Shown: positions 10,357 through 20,561 of the stretch, piece after piece | Layout of the letters: each line of letters begins with the position of its first letter | Position numbering within the stretch: position 1 is the first letter of the stretch | Assembly: GCF_902829295.1 (NCBI RefSeq) | Contig: NZ_CADEPL010000022.1 | Location: 26,084-90,083 of the forward strand | Origin: Vogesella oryzae | GTDB lineage: Bacteria; Pseudomonadota; Gammaproteobacteria; Burkholderiales; Chromobacteriaceae | Length of the DNA stretch: 64,000 bases | Direction of reading: 5' to 3' | Made by a program: the position numbers and the translations under genes | Notes under the pieces: model-generated | Databases searched by the model: none | The model's input: only the letters and a program-made list of their open reading frames with translations | What the model was told of the DNA's origin: nothing

Positions 10357-10407
10357 GCTGCAGCCTCCTGCGGGCGGATACTGCAGTGTAGTTGGCCGCA
10401 GCCGGCA

Positions 10408-10443
10408 ACAAAAAACCCGCGCGGCCAACAGGCGGGCGGGTTT
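10408..10443 (-). terminator. Terminator downstream of tRNA-Arg
   Basis: Read on the minus strand, an AAACCCGC / GCGGGTTT stem is followed by a run of six T. Its loop contains one copy of the repeated word GTTGGCCGC. A second, oppositely oriented copy lies at 10391-10399 just beyond. Confidence 0.7.
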
Positions 10444-10449
10444 GTCGGG

Positions 10450-10524
10450 TGGCGTCCCCAGCAGGAATCGAACCTGCAACTAGCCCTTAGGAGGGGCTTG
10501 TTATATCCATTTAACTATGGAGAC
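10450..10524 (-). tRNA. tRNA-Arg (anticodon CCU)
   Basis: A complete cloverleaf of 75 bases including an encoded CCA. The acceptor stem pairs GTCTCCA with TGGGGAC. The anticodon stem AGCCC/GGGCT holds the loop CTCCTAA, giving anticodon CCT, which reads AGG. The T arm contains GGTTCGATTCC. It stands between ispB and fumC on the same strand, with a terminator just downstream. Confidence 0.95.
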
Positions 10525-10536
10525 GTCGGTGTGAGG

Positions 10537-11508
10537 TCAGGCGTCGCGGGCTACCGACAGTTCGGCGATTTCCGCCAGCGCGCGCTTGTAGTCGCCTTCC
10601 GGTAACGGTGCCAGCGCGGCGATGGCAGCGGCGGCGGCTTTCTCTGCTTCGCGGCGGGCGTAGTCCAGCGCGCCGCAGGATTGTACTGCAGCCAGCACTT
10701 CGCTGAAACGCTCGCGGGTGGCGGCTTCCAGCGCTTCGCGTACCACGGCGGCGGCGTCTGCCGGGCCCTGGCGCATGGTGTAGATCAGTGGCAGCGTCGG
10801 TTTGCCTTCGGCCAGATCGTCACCCAGGCTCTTGCCGATGGTGGTGGCATCGCCGCTGTAGTCCAGGACGTCGTCGATGATCTGGAAGGCGGTACCCAGA
10901 TGCATGCCGTAGTCGGACAGCGCCTGTTCCTGCTCCGGCGTGGCGGCTGCGATGATGGCGCCGACACGGGTGGCCGCTTCGAACAGCTTGGCGGTCTTGT
11001 ACTGGATCACCTGCAGATATTGTTCTTCGCTGACATCGACGTTGCCGATGTTCAGCAACTGCAGCACTTCGCCCTCGGCGATGATGTTGGTGGCGTCGGC
11101 CATCACCTGCAGGATGCGCAGGCTGCCGCTTTCCACCATCATCTGGAAGGCGCGGGTGTACAGGAAGTCGCCCACCAGCACGCTGGCCGCATTGCCGAAC
11201 ATGGCGTTGGCGGTTTCGCGGCCACGGCGCATGTCGGACTCATCCACCACGTCATCGTGCAGCAAGGTGGCGGTATGGATGCATTCGATCATTGCCGCCA
11301 GACTGTGCAGATGCGGACCGTCGTATCCCAGCACGCGGCCGGCCAGCAGGGTCAGCATCGGACGCAGGCGCTTGCCGCCGGCGCTGATGATGTACTCGGC
11401 TACCTGGCGGATCAGGACAACATCGGAATGCAGACGGGTGCGGATGGCCTGGTCGACAGCGTTCATGTCGTCGGCAACCAGGGAGCGGAACAGCGGAGTG
11501 TTGGACAT
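10537..11508 (-). CDS. ispB: Octaprenyl diphosphate synthase IspB
   Basis: A 323-residue all-trans polyprenyl diphosphate synthase that builds the ubiquinone/menaquinone side chain from FPP and IPP. Both Asp-rich metal-binding motifs are present: HDDVVDESDMRRG (about residue 85) and QIIDDVLDYSGD (about residue 210). GGKRLRPML is the usual IPP-binding start. It is divergent from rplU-rpmA-obgE, the standard arrangement in many beta- and gammaproteobacteria. Confidence 0.95.
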   Translation of the reverse strand: MSNTPLFRSLVADDMNAVDQAIRTRLHSDVVLIRQVAEYIISAGGKRLRPMLTLLAGRVLGYDGPHLHSLAAMIECIHTATLLHDDVVDESDMRRGRETANAMFGNAASVLVGDFLYTRAFQMMVESGSLRILQVMADATNIIAEGEVLQLLNIGNVDVSEEQYLQVIQYKTAKLFEAATRVGAIIAAATPEQEQALSDYGMHLGTAFQIIDDVLDYSGDATTIGKSLGDDLAEGKPTLPLIYTMRQGPADAAAVVREALEAATRERFSEVLAAVQSCGALDYARREAEKAAAAAIAALAPLPEGDYKRALAEIAELSVARDA

Positions 11509-11618
11509 CGCGGCCGGATTCTTGAATGGGTTGGGCTGGAAAACCGCGCGATATTAGCAGAGTTGCCTGCCTTGTTGCCACGCCCGGCCGAAAACACGGA
11601 GCGGATTCCGGCAAAAAG

Positions 11619-11647
11619 TTGACGACATTCAGAGACTTGCGTATAGT
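11619..11647 (+). promoter_or_regulatory. Sigma-70 promoter of rplU
   Basis: TTGACG at 11619-11624 and TATAGT at 11642-11647 are separated by exactly 17 bp, about 55 bp before the rplU ATG. This is the best promoter match in the window. Confidence 0.8.
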
Positions 11648-11701
11648 CGCGTGTTCCTTGCGCACCTGGCGCCAAGGAAAGAACATTTAGGAGCTATACG
11701 A

Positions 11702-12013
11702 ATGTATGCGGTCGTAAAAACTGGCGGCAAACAGTACAAAGTTGCCGTTGGCGAAAAACTCAAAGTAGAACAGATACCTGCAGACATCGACAGCCAAATC
11801 GTACTGGAAGAAGTGCTGATGGTTGTGGACGGTGATCAGGTTTCCGTAGGTGCCCCGCTGGTATCCGGCGCAAAAGTGCAGGCTACCGTTGTTTCCCACG
11901 GTCGTGGCGAAAAGGTACGTATCTTCAAGATGCGTCGCCGTAAGCACTACCAGAAGCATCAAGGTCACCGTCAGAACTACACCGAAATCCGTATCGACGC
12001 GATTTCCAAGTAA
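11702..12013 (+). CDS. rplU: 50S ribosomal protein L21
   Basis: A 103-residue protein beginning [20 protein letters not shown], the canonical L21 start. It binds 23S rRNA in the large subunit. An AGGAG ribosome site lies just upstream of the ATG; longer in-frame starts are not conserved. rpmA follows 12 bp downstream. Codon use is biased as expected for a highly expressed gene. Confidence 0.98.
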   Translation: MYAVVKTGGKQYKVAVGEKLKVEQIPADIDSQIVLEEVLMVVDGDQVSVGAPLVSGAKVQATVVSHGRGEKVRIFKMRRRKHYQKHQGHRQNYTEIRIDAISK

Positions 12014-12025
12014 GGATAAACAGAC

Positions 12026-12301
12026 ATGGCACACAAGAAAGCAGGCGGTAGCTCCCGCAACGGCCGTGATTCCGAAGCCAAACGCCTGGGCGTGAAAGCC
12101 TACGGCGGCGAGCTGATCCCGGCAGGTTCCATCATCGTTCGTCAGCGCGGCACCAAGTTCCACGCTGGTGAGAACGTCGGTATGGGCAAAGACCACACCC
12201 TGTTCGCCAAGGTAGACGGCTACGTTGAATTCGCTGTTAAAGGCGCCTTCAACCGCAAGACCGTTACCGTTGTACCGTACACCGGTGTAGACGCTGAGTA
12301 A
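12026..12301 (+). CDS. rpmA: 50S ribosomal protein L27
   Basis: A 91-residue protein starting [20 protein letters not shown], whose basic N terminus reaches the peptidyl transferase centre. It is co-transcribed with rplU and followed by a strong intrinsic terminator. Confidence 0.98.
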   Translation: MAHKKAGGSSRNGRDSEAKRLGVKAYGGELIPAGSIIVRQRGTKFHAGENVGMGKDHTLFAKVDGYVEFAVKGAFNRKTVTVVPYTGVDAE

Positions 12302-12320
12302 TCTCGCGTCGACGACAGAA

Positions 12321-12348
12321 AGCCCTATCCTGCGATAGGGCTTTTTTG
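12321..12348 (+). terminator. Terminator of rplU-rpmA
   Basis: A nine-bp perfect stem (AGCCCTATC / GATAGGGCT) with a four-base loop, followed by TTTTT. Confidence 0.9.
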
Positions 12349-12475
12349 TTTCGCACAATTGTTTCCGCAATGAGTCATCACGCGAGGCGTGAGGCGCAAG
12401 CGGCTGCGGCCAACGTTGCAGCAGTGGCCGGATGGCGGCCGTTTGCGCCTGACTCCTCGGCAAGTTTGGAGGTAG

Positions 12476-13660
<1,185 letters not shown>

Positions 13661-13670
13661 GCCGCGCACC

Positions 13671-13696
13671 GTTGGCCGCAGGCACTTGCGGCCAAC
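13671..13696. repeat. Inverted pair of the GTTGGCCGCA word after obgE
   Basis: A perfect 10-bp inverted repeat (GTTGGCCGCA and TGCGGCCAAC) with a six-base loop, ten bases after the obgE stop. It can form a hairpin in the obgE transcript and resembles the paired uptake sequences used as terminators in Neisseria. There is no T run directly after it. Confidence 0.85.
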
Positions 13697-13742
13697 CTGT
13701 CACAGCAGGCAGTGTCATTGACGAGCCTGCCGTGCAAACCAG

Positions 13743-13770
13743 ACAATCCGGTCTTTGCAGACCGGATTGT
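13743..13770 (+). terminator. Strong hairpin directly before mksF
   Basis: A perfect 12-bp stem (ACAATCCGGTCT / AGACCGGATTGT) with a TTGC loop, followed by TTGCTTTT. It is a likely obgE terminator, but it abuts the probable mksF start codon and could also hide that gene's ribosome site. Confidence 0.75.
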
Positions 13771-13776
13771 TTGCTT

Positions 13777-15051
13777 TTGAACTCCCTTGCCGATTTCTTT
13801 CGTCCCGACATTGCGCCGGACACCCTGCCGCAGCTGAACAAGCTGACGGCGGCGTGGCCGTACCTGGAGGTGTTCGTCACCCTGTTCCGCGGTGGCGAAG
13901 AAGAGGTGCTGATGCGCCTGCTGGTGCTGCGCGAGCTGGGCAGCCGTGCCGACGTGCCGTACTGGACGCCGCAGGAAATCGCGCAGCGCTTCGCCTACCT
14001 CAACGATACCAAGCTGAATACCATTCTCGGCCGCCTGCGCGAGGGCGATCTGCTGGTCTACGACAGCGACAGCGGCCGCTACGCGCTCTCCGAAGGCGCG
14101 CGCGTGGCGCTGTCGGCACTGGCCACGCTGCTGGATTTCGCCGGCGACGACGTCGAGCTGGGTTACCTCACCAGCCAGGTGGCCGCCGGCCAGGCGGTGG
14201 GGCAGGTGTCGGAAGAGGCGATGCAGCACCTGCTGGCGCGCCTGACCGAACTGCACGACGAGTTCGCCGACGCGCTGGAATCGCAGTCGGAGTTCCGCAT
14301 CCGTGCCGCACAGCACCGGCTGGAGTCGGTGTGGCGCTGGGTGCAGAAATCCACCGACGTGGTGCGCGGCCTGACCCAGGACGAGCGCCTGACGCTGCTG
14401 ACGCTGACCCAGGCGCAGGCCATCGCGCTGGCGCAAAGCCGCATGCTGGCGCTGGCCGGCACCTTCGAGCGCCGGCTGGCACAGTTGGCCGCACAGCGCG
14501 TGCATCTGGGCAACTCCGGCCTCACCTCCACCGACATCGCCGATTTCCTGCGCCATCAGGGCAGCGCCTGGCTGGCCGGCCTTGCCAATGGCCCGCTGGC
14601 GCTGGGCGTGGAGCCGGCGTTCCTGTCGACGCCGGAGCTGGGCGATGTCGCCGAGTTCGAACTGCTGGGCCGCGAGCGTGCCCGTGCCGAGGACAGCACC
14701 CTGCCGCAGGCCGCCAGTGCCGAAGACGCCGAGGCGCCGGAAATGGAGCGCCTGCTGGAAGCGGAAACGCTGTACGACAGCCTGCTCGAACTCGGCCTGC
14801 AGCTGGGGCCGGACAACGACGGTTTCCCTATCGCGAATGCCGTATTGGCCGACAGCTACAACGAAACCGCCTACCGCCTGTCGCTGCTGTCGCTGCTGGG
14901 CGACCCGGAAACCAGCAACGACGCCAGCGTGGTTGCCGCGCTGGCACGGCTGCCCTACCAGCTGGCGGGCGGCGACGACATTCTTCATCTCGATCACCCA
15001 GAAGTCGCCACCCTGTCGGATGCGCGGCTTCTGGCCAACAAGGCCGGATAA
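13777..15051 (+). CDS. mksF: MksF-like kleisin subunit of a condensin (MksBEF)
   Basis: About 424 residues. It is first in a three-gene set with a 241-residue protein and a 935-residue SMC-like ATPase, the order and sizes of Pseudomonas MksF-MksE-MksB. The N-terminal part (WTPQEIAQRFAYLNDTKLNTILGRLREGDLLV) looks like a winged helix, as in MukF/MksF; a long helical middle follows. No ATG exists near the 5' end: the first in-frame ATG is well inside conserved sequence, so TTG at 13777 (reading MNSLADFFRPD) is the best guess. The stop overlaps the next ATG (TAATG). The family assignment rests on architecture and operon more than on a diagnostic motif. Confidence 0.72.
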   Translation: MNSLADFFRPDIAPDTLPQLNKLTAAWPYLEVFVTLFRGGEEEVLMRLLVLRELGSRADVPYWTPQEIAQRFAYLNDTKLNTILGRLREGDLLVYDSDSGRYALSEGARVALSALATLLDFAGDDVELGYLTSQVAAGQAVGQVSEEAMQHLLARLTELHDEFADALESQSEFRIRAAQHRLESVWRWVQKSTDVVRGLTQDERLTLLTLTQAQAIALAQSRMLALAGTFERRLAQLAAQRVHLGNSGLTSTDIADFLRHQGSAWLAGLANGPLALGVEPAFLSTPELGDVAEFELLGRERARAEDSTLPQAASAEDAEAPEMERLLEAETLYDSLLELGLQLGPDNDGFPIANAVLADSYNETAYRLSLLSLLGDPETSNDASVVAALARLPYQLAGGDDILHLDHPEVATLSDARLLANKAG

Positions 15052-15776
15052 TGGACCAAGCCGTAGCCACCCTTACCGCGCGCCTCTTGGCGCACCGCGT
15101 ACTGCCGCGCAGCGACCCACTGGCGCGCCGCGCGCTGCTGGATGAAAATTTCCGCCGCGATCTCGATTTGCAGTTGGCCGCCGTCGGCCTGCAGCTTTTG
15201 GAGAACCCCTACGCCGAGCACATCGCCGTGGCCCTGCTGCCGGCGATGACCGAGCCGGTTTTCGGCAGCGGCGAAGCCTGGCTCAACAACAACCTCGGCC
15301 TGCCGCGCGATGGCGTGGCACTGCTGGTGATCGTGTGGGCGCTGATCATCCTGCCCAAGCGCGAGCGGCAACTGGCGCGGGTGGAGGCCGGGCGCGAGAA
15401 CCAGAGCGACATGTTCGGCGAGCAGAAACCGCTGCCGACCGGCGACAGCGTCTCGGTCGGTATCTCGGAAGACGCGCTGTACGCCGACTTCGGCAAGCAG
15501 CTGGGCGGGCGTACCCGTTTCAACGCCAACCTGGGCCGACTGGTGAACCTGGGCTTCCTGCAGCGGCGCAACCGCTGGCTGGTGGAAGGCCCGATGCTGG
15601 ATCTGATGATCGACTATAGCCAACTGGCGCCGCGCATCATCGAAGGCGCGCTGTCCGAGGTGCTGGGCCGCCGCAGCCAGCTGGCGCAGGTGCTGGACGA
15701 GGCCACGTTGGCCGCAGCCGAAACTGGCGAGCAAGTAGAAGCACAAACCGAGCAACACACCGGAGAGGACGCCTGA
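15051..15776 (+). CDS. mksE: MksE-like subunit of the MksBEF condensin
   Basis: A 241-residue protein with winged-helix-like content, in the position of MukE/MksE between kleisin and SMC. MksE binds the kleisin and modulates DNA loading. Start and stop both overlap the neighbours by one base (TAATG and TGATG), so stoichiometric coupled translation is likely. A segment near residues 85-105 is unusually hydrophobic (VALLVIVWALIILPK) for a cytosolic subunit and is probably buried. The C terminus is Glu/Gln-rich and seemingly disordered. Confidence 0.68.
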   Translation: MDQAVATLTARLLAHRVLPRSDPLARRALLDENFRRDLDLQLAAVGLQLLENPYAEHIAVALLPAMTEPVFGSGEAWLNNNLGLPRDGVALLVIVWALIILPKRERQLARVEAGRENQSDMFGEQKPLPTGDSVSVGISEDALYADFGKQLGGRTRFNANLGRLVNLGFLQRRNRWLVEGPMLDLMIDYSQLAPRIIEGALSEVLGRRSQLAQVLDEATLAAAETGEQVEAQTEQHTGEDA

Positions 15777-18583
15777 TGTTCCAGATGCAAGCAATCGAAA
15801 TGGTGCACTGGGACTTCTGGCAGCGCCTGTCCGTGCCGCTGGACGCGCAGATCGTCACCATCATCGGCCCCAACGGTTCCGGCAAGACCACGCTGCTGGA
15901 TGCGCTGCGCACCCTGCTGGCGATCAAGTGCTCCGGCAAACGCGACTACAAGCGCTACGTGCGCAACAACCGCGAGCCGTTCGCCTACCTGCGCGGCGTG
16001 GTGGACAACCCGCGCCGCCTGTCCGGGCTGTATCCGACGCCGTTCTTCCCGCTCACCAGCGCGCAGGTCACCCTGCTGTGCCGCATCAAGAAGCAGGGTG
16101 GCGACTGGGTGCGCCACTACGCCATCGCCGAAGGCGACGTGGCGCTGGACGTGGCCTTGGCGGATGAGGCGCTGCAGTGGCTGGGGGTAAACGAATACAA
16201 GCGCCGGCTGGAGGCCGCCGGCCTGACCCCGGCGGTGGGCGAAGTGCTGGCGCTGGAGCAGGGCGATACCGACAAGCTCACCGAATACAGCCCGCGCCAG
16301 CTGCTGGATCTGGTGTTCCAGGTCTTCGGCGACAAGGACGTGCTGGCCAACTACCAGCGCGCCCGCGACGAGCAGAAAGCCGCCGAGGGCGAGCTGGCGG
16401 CACTGGTGCGGCAGCAGGAGGCGCTGGACACCCGCGTCGAGGCGATGAAGAGCCGCGCCGGCCGTTATCTGGAATGGGTCGGCATCCAGAAGCGCGCCGC
16501 CCGGCTGCGCGACGAGGCGCTGCCGGTGCTGGGGCTGCTGGATGGCCGTGTCAGCCTCGGCAAGGGCTGGCAGGACTACCGCCGGGTGCAGCACGGCTTC
16601 CACGACATGCTGCGTCAGCGCCGCGACACTGTGGCGCTGGTCGCCACGCTGCGCGACGCCGAGGCTGCCGCGCAAGCGGCGCGCGATGCCGCCGAGACAG
16701 TGCGCGTCGAGGCGCAGACCGCCTTCATGCAGGCGCGCGACGCCGAGCGCGACGTGGCCAGCCAGCTCAAGGAGCGCGACCGCCTGCAGGCGCTGTCCAG
16801 CCGCGAATACGGCGAAGATGCCATGGCGCTGTCGCACAAGTTGGCCGCATTGCGCGACAACATCGACCAGCTCAAGGACGGGCTGAAGGCGCACAAGCTG
16901 CAGCGCGACGGGCTGATGGGCGAGCTGGCCGCGCTGGAAGGCGGCAAGCAGCGTGCACCGGAAGACGTGCGCGCCTTCCGTGCCGAGCTGGACGATGCCG
17001 GCATCGGCCACACCATGCTGGCCGACATCGTGGAAGTGACCGACAGCCGCTGGCAGGGGGCGGTGGAAGCGCTGCTCAAGCCCTACCGTCAGGTGGTGCT
17101 GCTAAGCGATCCGTCCGACCGCCGTGCCGCCTGGCAGCTGGGCGAGAAACTGCGCTACCGCCACTTCGTGGTGCCGGACACCGCCGCCGCGCCGCGGGCG
17201 CGCAGCGGCAGCCTGCTGGAAGTGGTGCGCTTTGCGGCCAACGCGCCGGAGTGGCTGCACTCGCAGCTCAACCGCGTCAGCCGCGTGGCGGACGTGAAAG
17301 AGGGCGCGCAGCAGGATGGCGACTGGATCACGCCGGAGGGCTACTTCCGCGAGCGCCGCGGCGCGCGCCACATCGGCGTGCCGGCCTACGACTACGCCTT
17401 TGGCGAAGCAGCGCGCCAGGCGCGGCTACTGGGCCTGCGCGACGAGCTGAAGGCGCTGAACGTGCGCGTGCTGCGCGACGAGGAGCAACTGGTGACTGCC
17501 AGCCGCGAGGCGGCGCAACTGGCCGACTACCTGTCGGGCATGGACGCCATCCGCCTGCTGGATAGCCGCGCCGAGGAATTCGCCGCGCTGGCGGCGCAGG
17601 CCGAATCGCTGAAACAGGCAGTGGCCGAGGCTGGCGAAAGGTTGGCCGCAGCCCAGGCCGAGCGCGACGCCGCCGAGCAGCGCTACAGCGATGCCCGCCT
17701 GGCGCACGACCGCGTCTGCCAGCGCGAGCAGGACAGCCTGAACAAGCTGGCCGCCGCCCGCAGTGAAGTGGAGCAGGCGCGCCGCAGCCTGCGCCGCGGT
17801 CTCGCCGAGCTGCGCGAGTGCCGCGCCCACCTGCCGGCTGCCGCGCAGGACGAGGCTTACGTGGCGCAGCTGGCCGACGAGTTCGAATCCGCCGCCGACG
17901 TACGTCACGAGATCCACTACCTGGAAGAAAAACTGGCCAGCGGCGACTGGGAAACCGACGACTCCGTGCTGCAGCTGAAGGACAAGCTGCAGGAAGACCT
18001 GGCCAGCCTGACGCGCGACTGTCAGCGCCGCCAGGCCGAGGTGGAACGCGCCGCGGCACTTACCCACGACGCGCGCGACGCCTACATCGGCAAGCTGCGC
18101 GCCACCGTGCGCGCCTATGCGGCCAACGTGAAACGGCTGGGCGAGCTGGCCGGCATCGGCGTGGAAGTGGAGCTGCCGCAGCTGTCCAACGACGATACCG
18201 TGCTGGCGCAGGCCGGGCTGGTGCTGAAGTTCAATTTCGACCAGAAGGGCATGATGGGCATGAACGACGGCGAGGCGTCCGGGGGCCAGCAAGTGATGAA
18301 GTCGCTGATCCTGCTGATCGGGCTGATGATGGACGAGGCCAACCCGTCCGGCTTCGTGTTCATCGACGAACCGTTCGCGCACCTGGACATCTTCAACATT
18401 GACCGCGTGGCCGGCTTCCTCAAGGCCACCGAGGCGCAGTACCTGATCACCACGCCGAACACTCACAACATCAATATCTTCGCACCGTCCGGCCTGACCC
18501 TGGCCACGCGCAAGAAACGGCCGGGCGAGCAGTGGGCGCCGGCCATCCTGCAGACCCGCAGACGGCTGGAAGCCACGTCGTAA
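15776..18583 (+). CDS. mksB: MksB-like SMC ATPase
   Basis: A 935-residue SMC/MukB-type ATPase. Walker A GPNGSGKTTLLDALR lies at residues 31-45, the ABC signature GEASGGQQVMKSL at about 830, and Walker B FVFIDEPFAHLD at about 860. Two long Ala/Glu/Arg-rich coiled-coil stretches (about 195-390 and 590-790) flank a central hinge-like domain. MksB is shorter than MukB (about 1,480) and matches the Pseudomonas length. The complex organises or segregates the chromosome. No MksG/JetD-like nuclease gene is adjacent, so this looks like the chromosomal condensin rather than a plasmid-defence Wadjet set. Confidence 0.85.
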   Translation: MFQMQAIEMVHWDFWQRLSVPLDAQIVTIIGPNGSGKTTLLDALRTLLAIKCSGKRDYKRYVRNNREPFAYLRGVVDNPRRLSGLYPTPFFPLTSAQVTLLCRIKKQGGDWVRHYAIAEGDVALDVALADEALQWLGVNEYKRRLEAAGLTPAVGEVLALEQGDTDKLTEYSPRQLLDLVFQVFGDKDVLANYQRARDEQKAAEGELAALVRQQEALDTRVEAMKSRAGRYLEWVGIQKRAARLRDEALPVLGLLDGRVSLGKGWQDYRRVQHGFHDMLRQRRDTVALVATLRDAEAAAQAARDAAETVRVEAQTAFMQARDAERDVASQLKERDRLQALSSREYGEDAMALSHKLAALRDNIDQLKDGLKAHKLQRDGLMGELAALEGGKQRAPEDVRAFRAELDDAGIGHTMLADIVEVTDSRWQGAVEALLKPYRQVVLLSDPSDRRAAWQLGEKLRYRHFVVPDTAAAPRARSGSLLEVVRFAANAPEWLHSQLNRVSRVADVKEGAQQDGDWITPEGYFRERRGARHIGVPAYDYAFGEAARQARLLGLRDELKALNVRVLRDEEQLVTASREAAQLADYLSGMDAIRLLDSRAEEFAALAAQAESLKQAVAEAGERLAAAQAERDAAEQRYSDARLAHDRVCQREQDSLNKLAAARSEVEQARRSLRRGLAELRECRAHLPAAAQDEAYVAQLADEFESAADVRHEIHYLEEKLASGDWETDDSVLQLKDKLQEDLASLTRDCQRRQAEVERAAALTHDARDAYIGKLRATVRAYAANVKRLGELAGIGVEVELPQLSNDDTVLAQAGLVLKFNFDQKGMMGMNDGEASGGQQVMKSLILLIGLMMDEANPSGFVFIDEPFAHLDIFNIDRVAGFLKATEAQYLITTPNTHNINIFAPSGLTLATRKKRPGEQWAPAILQTRRRLEATS

Positions 18584-18616
18584 GCAAAACGCCCCGCCAG
18601 ACGGGGCGTTTTGCTT
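18582..18616 (+). terminator. Terminator of the mksFEB operon
   Basis: A 15-bp perfect stem (AAGCAAAACGCCCCG and its complement) with a five-base loop, starting within the mksB stop codon. Confidence 0.9.
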
Positions 18617-18697
18617 GCAGGTTGCACGGCAAGTGGCGTGGACGATAAATGCTAATTGCATTATGATGCGCGACTTTCTATCGGGAATGACACAAAC

Positions 18698-19438
18698 ATG
18701 AAAAAGCTCGCAATGATTGCCGCCTTGTCCGCAGCCTTGGGTGGCCAGGCATTCGCATTCGGTATCGACTCGCTGCTGAGCGCCGGCACCGATCTGGTGA
18801 AGTCCGCCACGCTGTCCGATAGCGAGGTGCAGGCAATGGCCGCCGAATCCAGCAAGGCCATGGACCAGCAGAACAAGGTTGCCGCACCCGGCAGCGCCTA
18901 TGGCAAACGCCTGGCCAAGATCGTGCAGGGCCTGACCAGCGAAGAAGGGCTGAAGCTGAACTTCAAGGTGTACCAGACGCCGGAAGTGAATGCGTTCGCG
19001 ATGGCCGATGGTACCGTGCGCGTATATAGCGGCCTGCTGGACAAGATGACCGACGATGAAGTGCGCTACGTGATCGGCCACGAGATCGGCCACGTGAAAC
19101 TGGGGCACTCCAAGAAAGCCATGCAGGTCGCCTATGCTTCTTCTGCCGCGCGCAAGGCGGCGGCCGGTAGCGGCAATTCGGTGGCTGCCTCGCTGTCGGA
19201 ATCCGAGCTGGGTGATTTTGCCGAGCAGGTTGTGCATGCCCAGTTCTCCCAGTCGCAGGAGAGCGATGCCGACGCCTATTCGGTAGGTTTTCTGAAGCGC
19301 CACAATTACAACCAGCAGGCGGCGCCGGCGGCCTTGCGCAAGCTGGCCGCCTTGTATGGCAACGAGCGCAGCCTGCTGTCCAGCCACCCGGCGCCGGGCG
19401 ACCGTGCCGACAAGGTCGAGAAGCTGATTAGCCAGTAA
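18698..19438 (+). CDS. M48-family metalloprotease, exported
   Basis: A 246-residue protein with a Sec signal peptide (MKKLAMIAALSAALGGQAFA, cleavage probably after AFA). A mature M48 zinc peptidase domain follows, with the HEXXH motif in IGHEIGHVKLGH and the third ligand Glu in the QSQESDADAYSVGFL segment. It resembles small periplasmic M48 proteases such as LoiP/YcaL, which degrade misfolded outer-membrane proteins; those are lipoproteins, and no lipobox Cys is visible here. The ATG at 18698 gives the signal peptide; an upstream in-frame ATG is less sensible. Confidence 0.86.
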   Translation: MKKLAMIAALSAALGGQAFAFGIDSLLSAGTDLVKSATLSDSEVQAMAAESSKAMDQQNKVAAPGSAYGKRLAKIVQGLTSEEGLKLNFKVYQTPEVNAFAMADGTVRVYSGLLDKMTDDEVRYVIGHEIGHVKLGHSKKAMQVAYASSAARKAAAGSGNSVAASLSESELGDFAEQVVHAQFSQSQESDADAYSVGFLKRHNYNQQAAPAALRKLAALYGNERSLLSSHPAPGDRADKVEKLISQ

Positions 19439-19456
19439 GGGAATTCGGCCGGGAAC

Positions 19457-19486
19457 AAAGCTCGCGATGGCGGGCTTTTTGTTTTT
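19457..19486 (+). terminator. Terminator after the M48 protease gene
   Basis: An eight- to nine-bp stem with one G-T pair (AAAGCTCGC with GCGGGCTTT), then TTTTTGTTTTT. Confidence 0.8.
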
Positions 19487-19588
19487 ATCGCGCCGTGTAA
19501 ATTCGGGTTGGCCCGCTATCCGGTTGGTACAGGTGACATAGTCAAGCACTTGCTCGACAATAGGTGCATCCCCCTGCCGGAGTACATC

Positions 19589-20458
19589 ATGCGCACCCTG
19601 ACCTCATTGCTGGGCAACTCACAGAAGCTGGATGGCGGCGCCATGTTTGGCAATGCGCCGCGTGCCATGTGGGAGGGCTGGCTGCCGCCGGACGCGCAGC
19701 ATCGCGTGTCGCTGGCCTGTCGCTGTCTGCTGGTCAGGGAGCCGGATGGTCGCCGCATTCTGTTGGAAACCGGCATCGGGGTGTTTTTCGAGCCCAAGCT
19801 GCGCAGCCGTTATGGCGTGCAGGAAGAAAATCACGTGCTGCTGGACGCGTTGGCCGCACAGGGGCTGAGCGATGCGGATATCGATGTGGTGGTGCTGTCG
19901 CACCTGCATTTCGATCATGCCGGCGGCTTGCTGGCGCCGTGGGATGGCGGGCCGGCCCGCTTGCTGTTTCCCAATGCCAAGTACGTGGTTGGCCGCGAGG
20001 CCTGGCAACGGGCGCTGAGTCCGCATCCGCGCGACAAGGCATCGTTCATCCCGGCGCTGCTGGAGCTGCTGGAGCACAGCGGCCGGCTGGTGCTGGTGGA
20101 TGGCGAGCTGCCGCCGGCCTGCCTGCCGCCGGACTGGCGCTTCAGCGTGTCGCATGGCCATACACCGGGCATGTTGCTGGCGGAGATTCCGATGCCGGAT
20201 GGCGCGGTGCTGTTTGCCGCCGACCTGATTCCCGGCGTGCCGTGGGTGCATGTGCCGATCACCATGGGTTACGACCGTAATCCGGAGCTGTTGATCGACG
20301 AAAAACGCCTGTTGCTGCAGCGGCTGGCGGCGGAGGGTGGCCGGCTGTTCTTCACGCATGATCCGCAGGTGGCCTGTGCCGATGTACTGTGGGATGGCGA
20401 GCGCCGTCGCTTCGTGACTGCCGCGCCACAAGCTGCGTTGTGCAACGCAGATCGCTAG
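19589..20458 (+). CDS. MBL-fold metallo-hydrolase
   Basis: A 289-residue metallo-beta-lactamase fold enzyme. The zinc motif HLHFDHAGG is present at about residue 112, followed by a later His in SHGHTPG, Asp in FAADLIPG and a final His in FTHDPQ, which completes a di-metal site. There is no signal peptide, so it is cytoplasmic. The substrate cannot be told from sequence. The ATG at 19589 has CGGAG upstream. It stands alone and ends before a strong hairpin. Confidence 0.85.
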   Translation: MRTLTSLLGNSQKLDGGAMFGNAPRAMWEGWLPPDAQHRVSLACRCLLVREPDGRRILLETGIGVFFEPKLRSRYGVQEENHVLLDALAAQGLSDADIDVVVLSHLHFDHAGGLLAPWDGGPARLLFPNAKYVVGREAWQRALSPHPRDKASFIPALLELLEHSGRLVLVDGELPPACLPPDWRFSVSHGHTPGMLLAEIPMPDGAVLFAADLIPGVPWVHVPITMGYDRNPELLIDEKRLLLQRLAAEGGRLFFTHDPQVACADVLWDGERRRFVTAAPQAALCNADR

Positions 20459-20524
20459 AGTGTGGCAAATGTTTAACATATTTCACGGTTACTGAAGCCC
20501 GGTTTACGGCAAAATATCCTCTCT

Positions 20525-20561
20525 ACCGCCCGGCGGCCCAGCCTGCTGCCGGGCGGTTTTT
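20525..20561 (+). terminator. Terminator downstream of the MBL gene
   Basis: A ten-bp stem ACCGCCCGGC / GCCGGGCGGT with a 13-base loop, followed by TTTTT. Confidence 0.8.

Noticed and set aside
13777..18583. Wadjet (JetABCD) plasmid-defence system
   Set aside because: No JetD/MksG nuclease gene follows; the next gene is an exported M48 protease behind a strong terminator.
17426..19549. 707-codon antisense frame over mksB and the M48 gene
   Set aside because: Covers two real genes and a terminator on the other strand and has no protein-like domain pattern.
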